Source of the DNA: Phyllobacterium chamaecytisi
GTDB lineage: Bacteria > Pseudomonadota > Alphaproteobacteria > Rhizobiales > Rhizobiaceae
Length of the DNA stretch: 64,000 nucleotides
Reading direction: 5' to 3'
Assembly (NCBI RefSeq): GCF_020164455.1
Contig: NZ_JAIQWW010000004.1
Coordinates: forward strand, 248,001-312,000
Part shown: piece after piece, positions 63,584 through 64,000 of the stretch
Layout of the letters: each line of letters starts with the position of its first letter
Numbering within the stretch: the stretch's first letter is position 1
The notes under the pieces: generated by a model
The model's input: the letters and a program-made list of their open reading frames with translations, nothing else
Database searches by the model: none
What the model was told of the DNA's origin: nothing
Position numbers and translations under genes: made by a program

Positions 63584-64000
63584 ATGATGTCAATGAAATC
63601 ACTTGTAATCGCTGCCGTAGTCGGCCTGTCCGGTTTATCGGCTTCCGGATGCGTCGAAACCACCGGACCTTACTATGGCGGGTACAGCGGATATGGCGGC
63701 TATTACGGAACCACCATTTATGACGACGGATATTATAACGGACCTCGCTATTACAACAACAGGTCCCGTTACTACAATAACCGCCGTTATGATGGAAACC
63801 GCGATGACTGGCGCCGTCGCCATGACAATTCAGGCAGCCGTGACGATTGGCGCCGCAGGCAAGAAGCCCGCGCAGACCGTCCCGATACACCGCGCCCTGC
63901 TAGGCCGCCGCGAAATGACAGCCGACCCCCGAGCCAGCCCGATATATACGTTCCTCCAGTCAGCAGACCTCACGGATACATGGGTAATCAGCAACGCTAG
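63584..64000 (+). CDS. Tyr/Gly- and Arg-rich lipoprotein
   Basis: A complete 138-residue predicted lipoprotein whose stop codon is the last three bases of the window. Signal MMSMKSLVIAAVVGLSGLSA ends in the lipobox ASGC (Cys23). The mature part starts Tyr/Gly-rich (TGPYYGGYSGYGGYYG), becomes Asn/Arg/Tyr-rich (RYYNNRSRYYNNRRYD) with a repeated DDWRRR word, and ends proline-rich. GGGAGG lies 6 bases before the ATG. Low complexity suggests a surface or wall-associated structural role; no family is certain. Confidence 0.75.
   Translation: MMSMKSLVIAAVVGLSGLSASGCVETTGPYYGGYSGYGGYYGTTIYDDGYYNGPRYYNNRSRYYNNRRYDGNRDDWRRRHDNSGSRDDWRRRQEARADRPDTPRPARPPRNDSRPPSQPDIYVPPVSRPHGYMGNQQR

Overview
The window is a stretch of alphaproteobacterial chromosome, most likely from the order Hyphomicrobiales (Rhizobiales) and close to Phyllobacteriaceae, Brucellaceae or Rhizobiaceae. 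The evidence is an exoR homologue, a popZ gene between valS and tolC, a fused secDF beside yajC, the block argS / SPOR protein / nagZ / scpAB / tatABC / serS / surE / pcm / nlpD, and DUF1127 and DUF982 proteins. The genus cannot be fixed from the sequence alone.

Layout. 1-5.7 kb: an MscS-like channel fragment, tRNA-Leu(TAG), two small membrane-protein genes, a DUF1127 gene followed by three hairpins that each expose a CCTCCTCCC loop (a cuckoo-type sRNA locus), two DUF1801 genes and an aldo/keto reductase. 5.7-12.9 kb: trmFO, a Phd/VapC toxin-antitoxin pair, bacterial relatives of the complex I assembly factors NDUFAF6 and NDUFAF3, secDF, yajC and a DUF815 ATPase. 12.9-31.2 kb: hicAB, an NlpD-like factor, pcm, surE, serS, tatCBA, scpBA, nagZ, a DUF4160/DUF2442 pair, a SPOR protein, argS, dgt, erpA, xthA and exoR. 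This is envelope, secretion, chromosome-segregation and nucleotide-pool housekeeping. 31.7-40.8 kb: a FadL-family porin, valS, a small lipoprotein, popZ, tolC, a second pcm-like gene and a stand-alone diguanylate cyclase.

40.9-48.4 kb is more accessory: a sulfotransferase, a large autotransporter broken by one extra base, small unknown genes, a DUF1254 protein, tRNA-Cys and tRNA-Asn. Directly after tRNA-Asn (48.4-59.5 kb) lies an AT-richer glycan cluster. It encodes a WbqC-family protein, three methyltransferases, a NeuD/PglD-like acyltransferase, a beta-propeller protein, a WecE/RffA-like aminotransferase, a PhyH dioxygenase and all three parts of a GtrA/GtrB/GtrC-like system: a small four-helix flippase, a GT2 enzyme with C-terminal membrane helices, and a multi-spanning GT-C-like protein. 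The reading offered here is a periplasmic sugar-decoration system that adds a modified 4-amino-6-deoxy sugar to a surface polysaccharide. 59.7-64 kb holds a DUF900 hydrolase, small secreted proteins and lipoproteins, and a DUF982 protein. Two of these genes also look frameshifted.

Other signals outside genes are a two-copy intergenic hairpin repeat whose stem changes are compensatory, palindromic operator candidates before the toxin-antitoxin genes, tolC and the cyclase, and several clear Rho-independent terminators.
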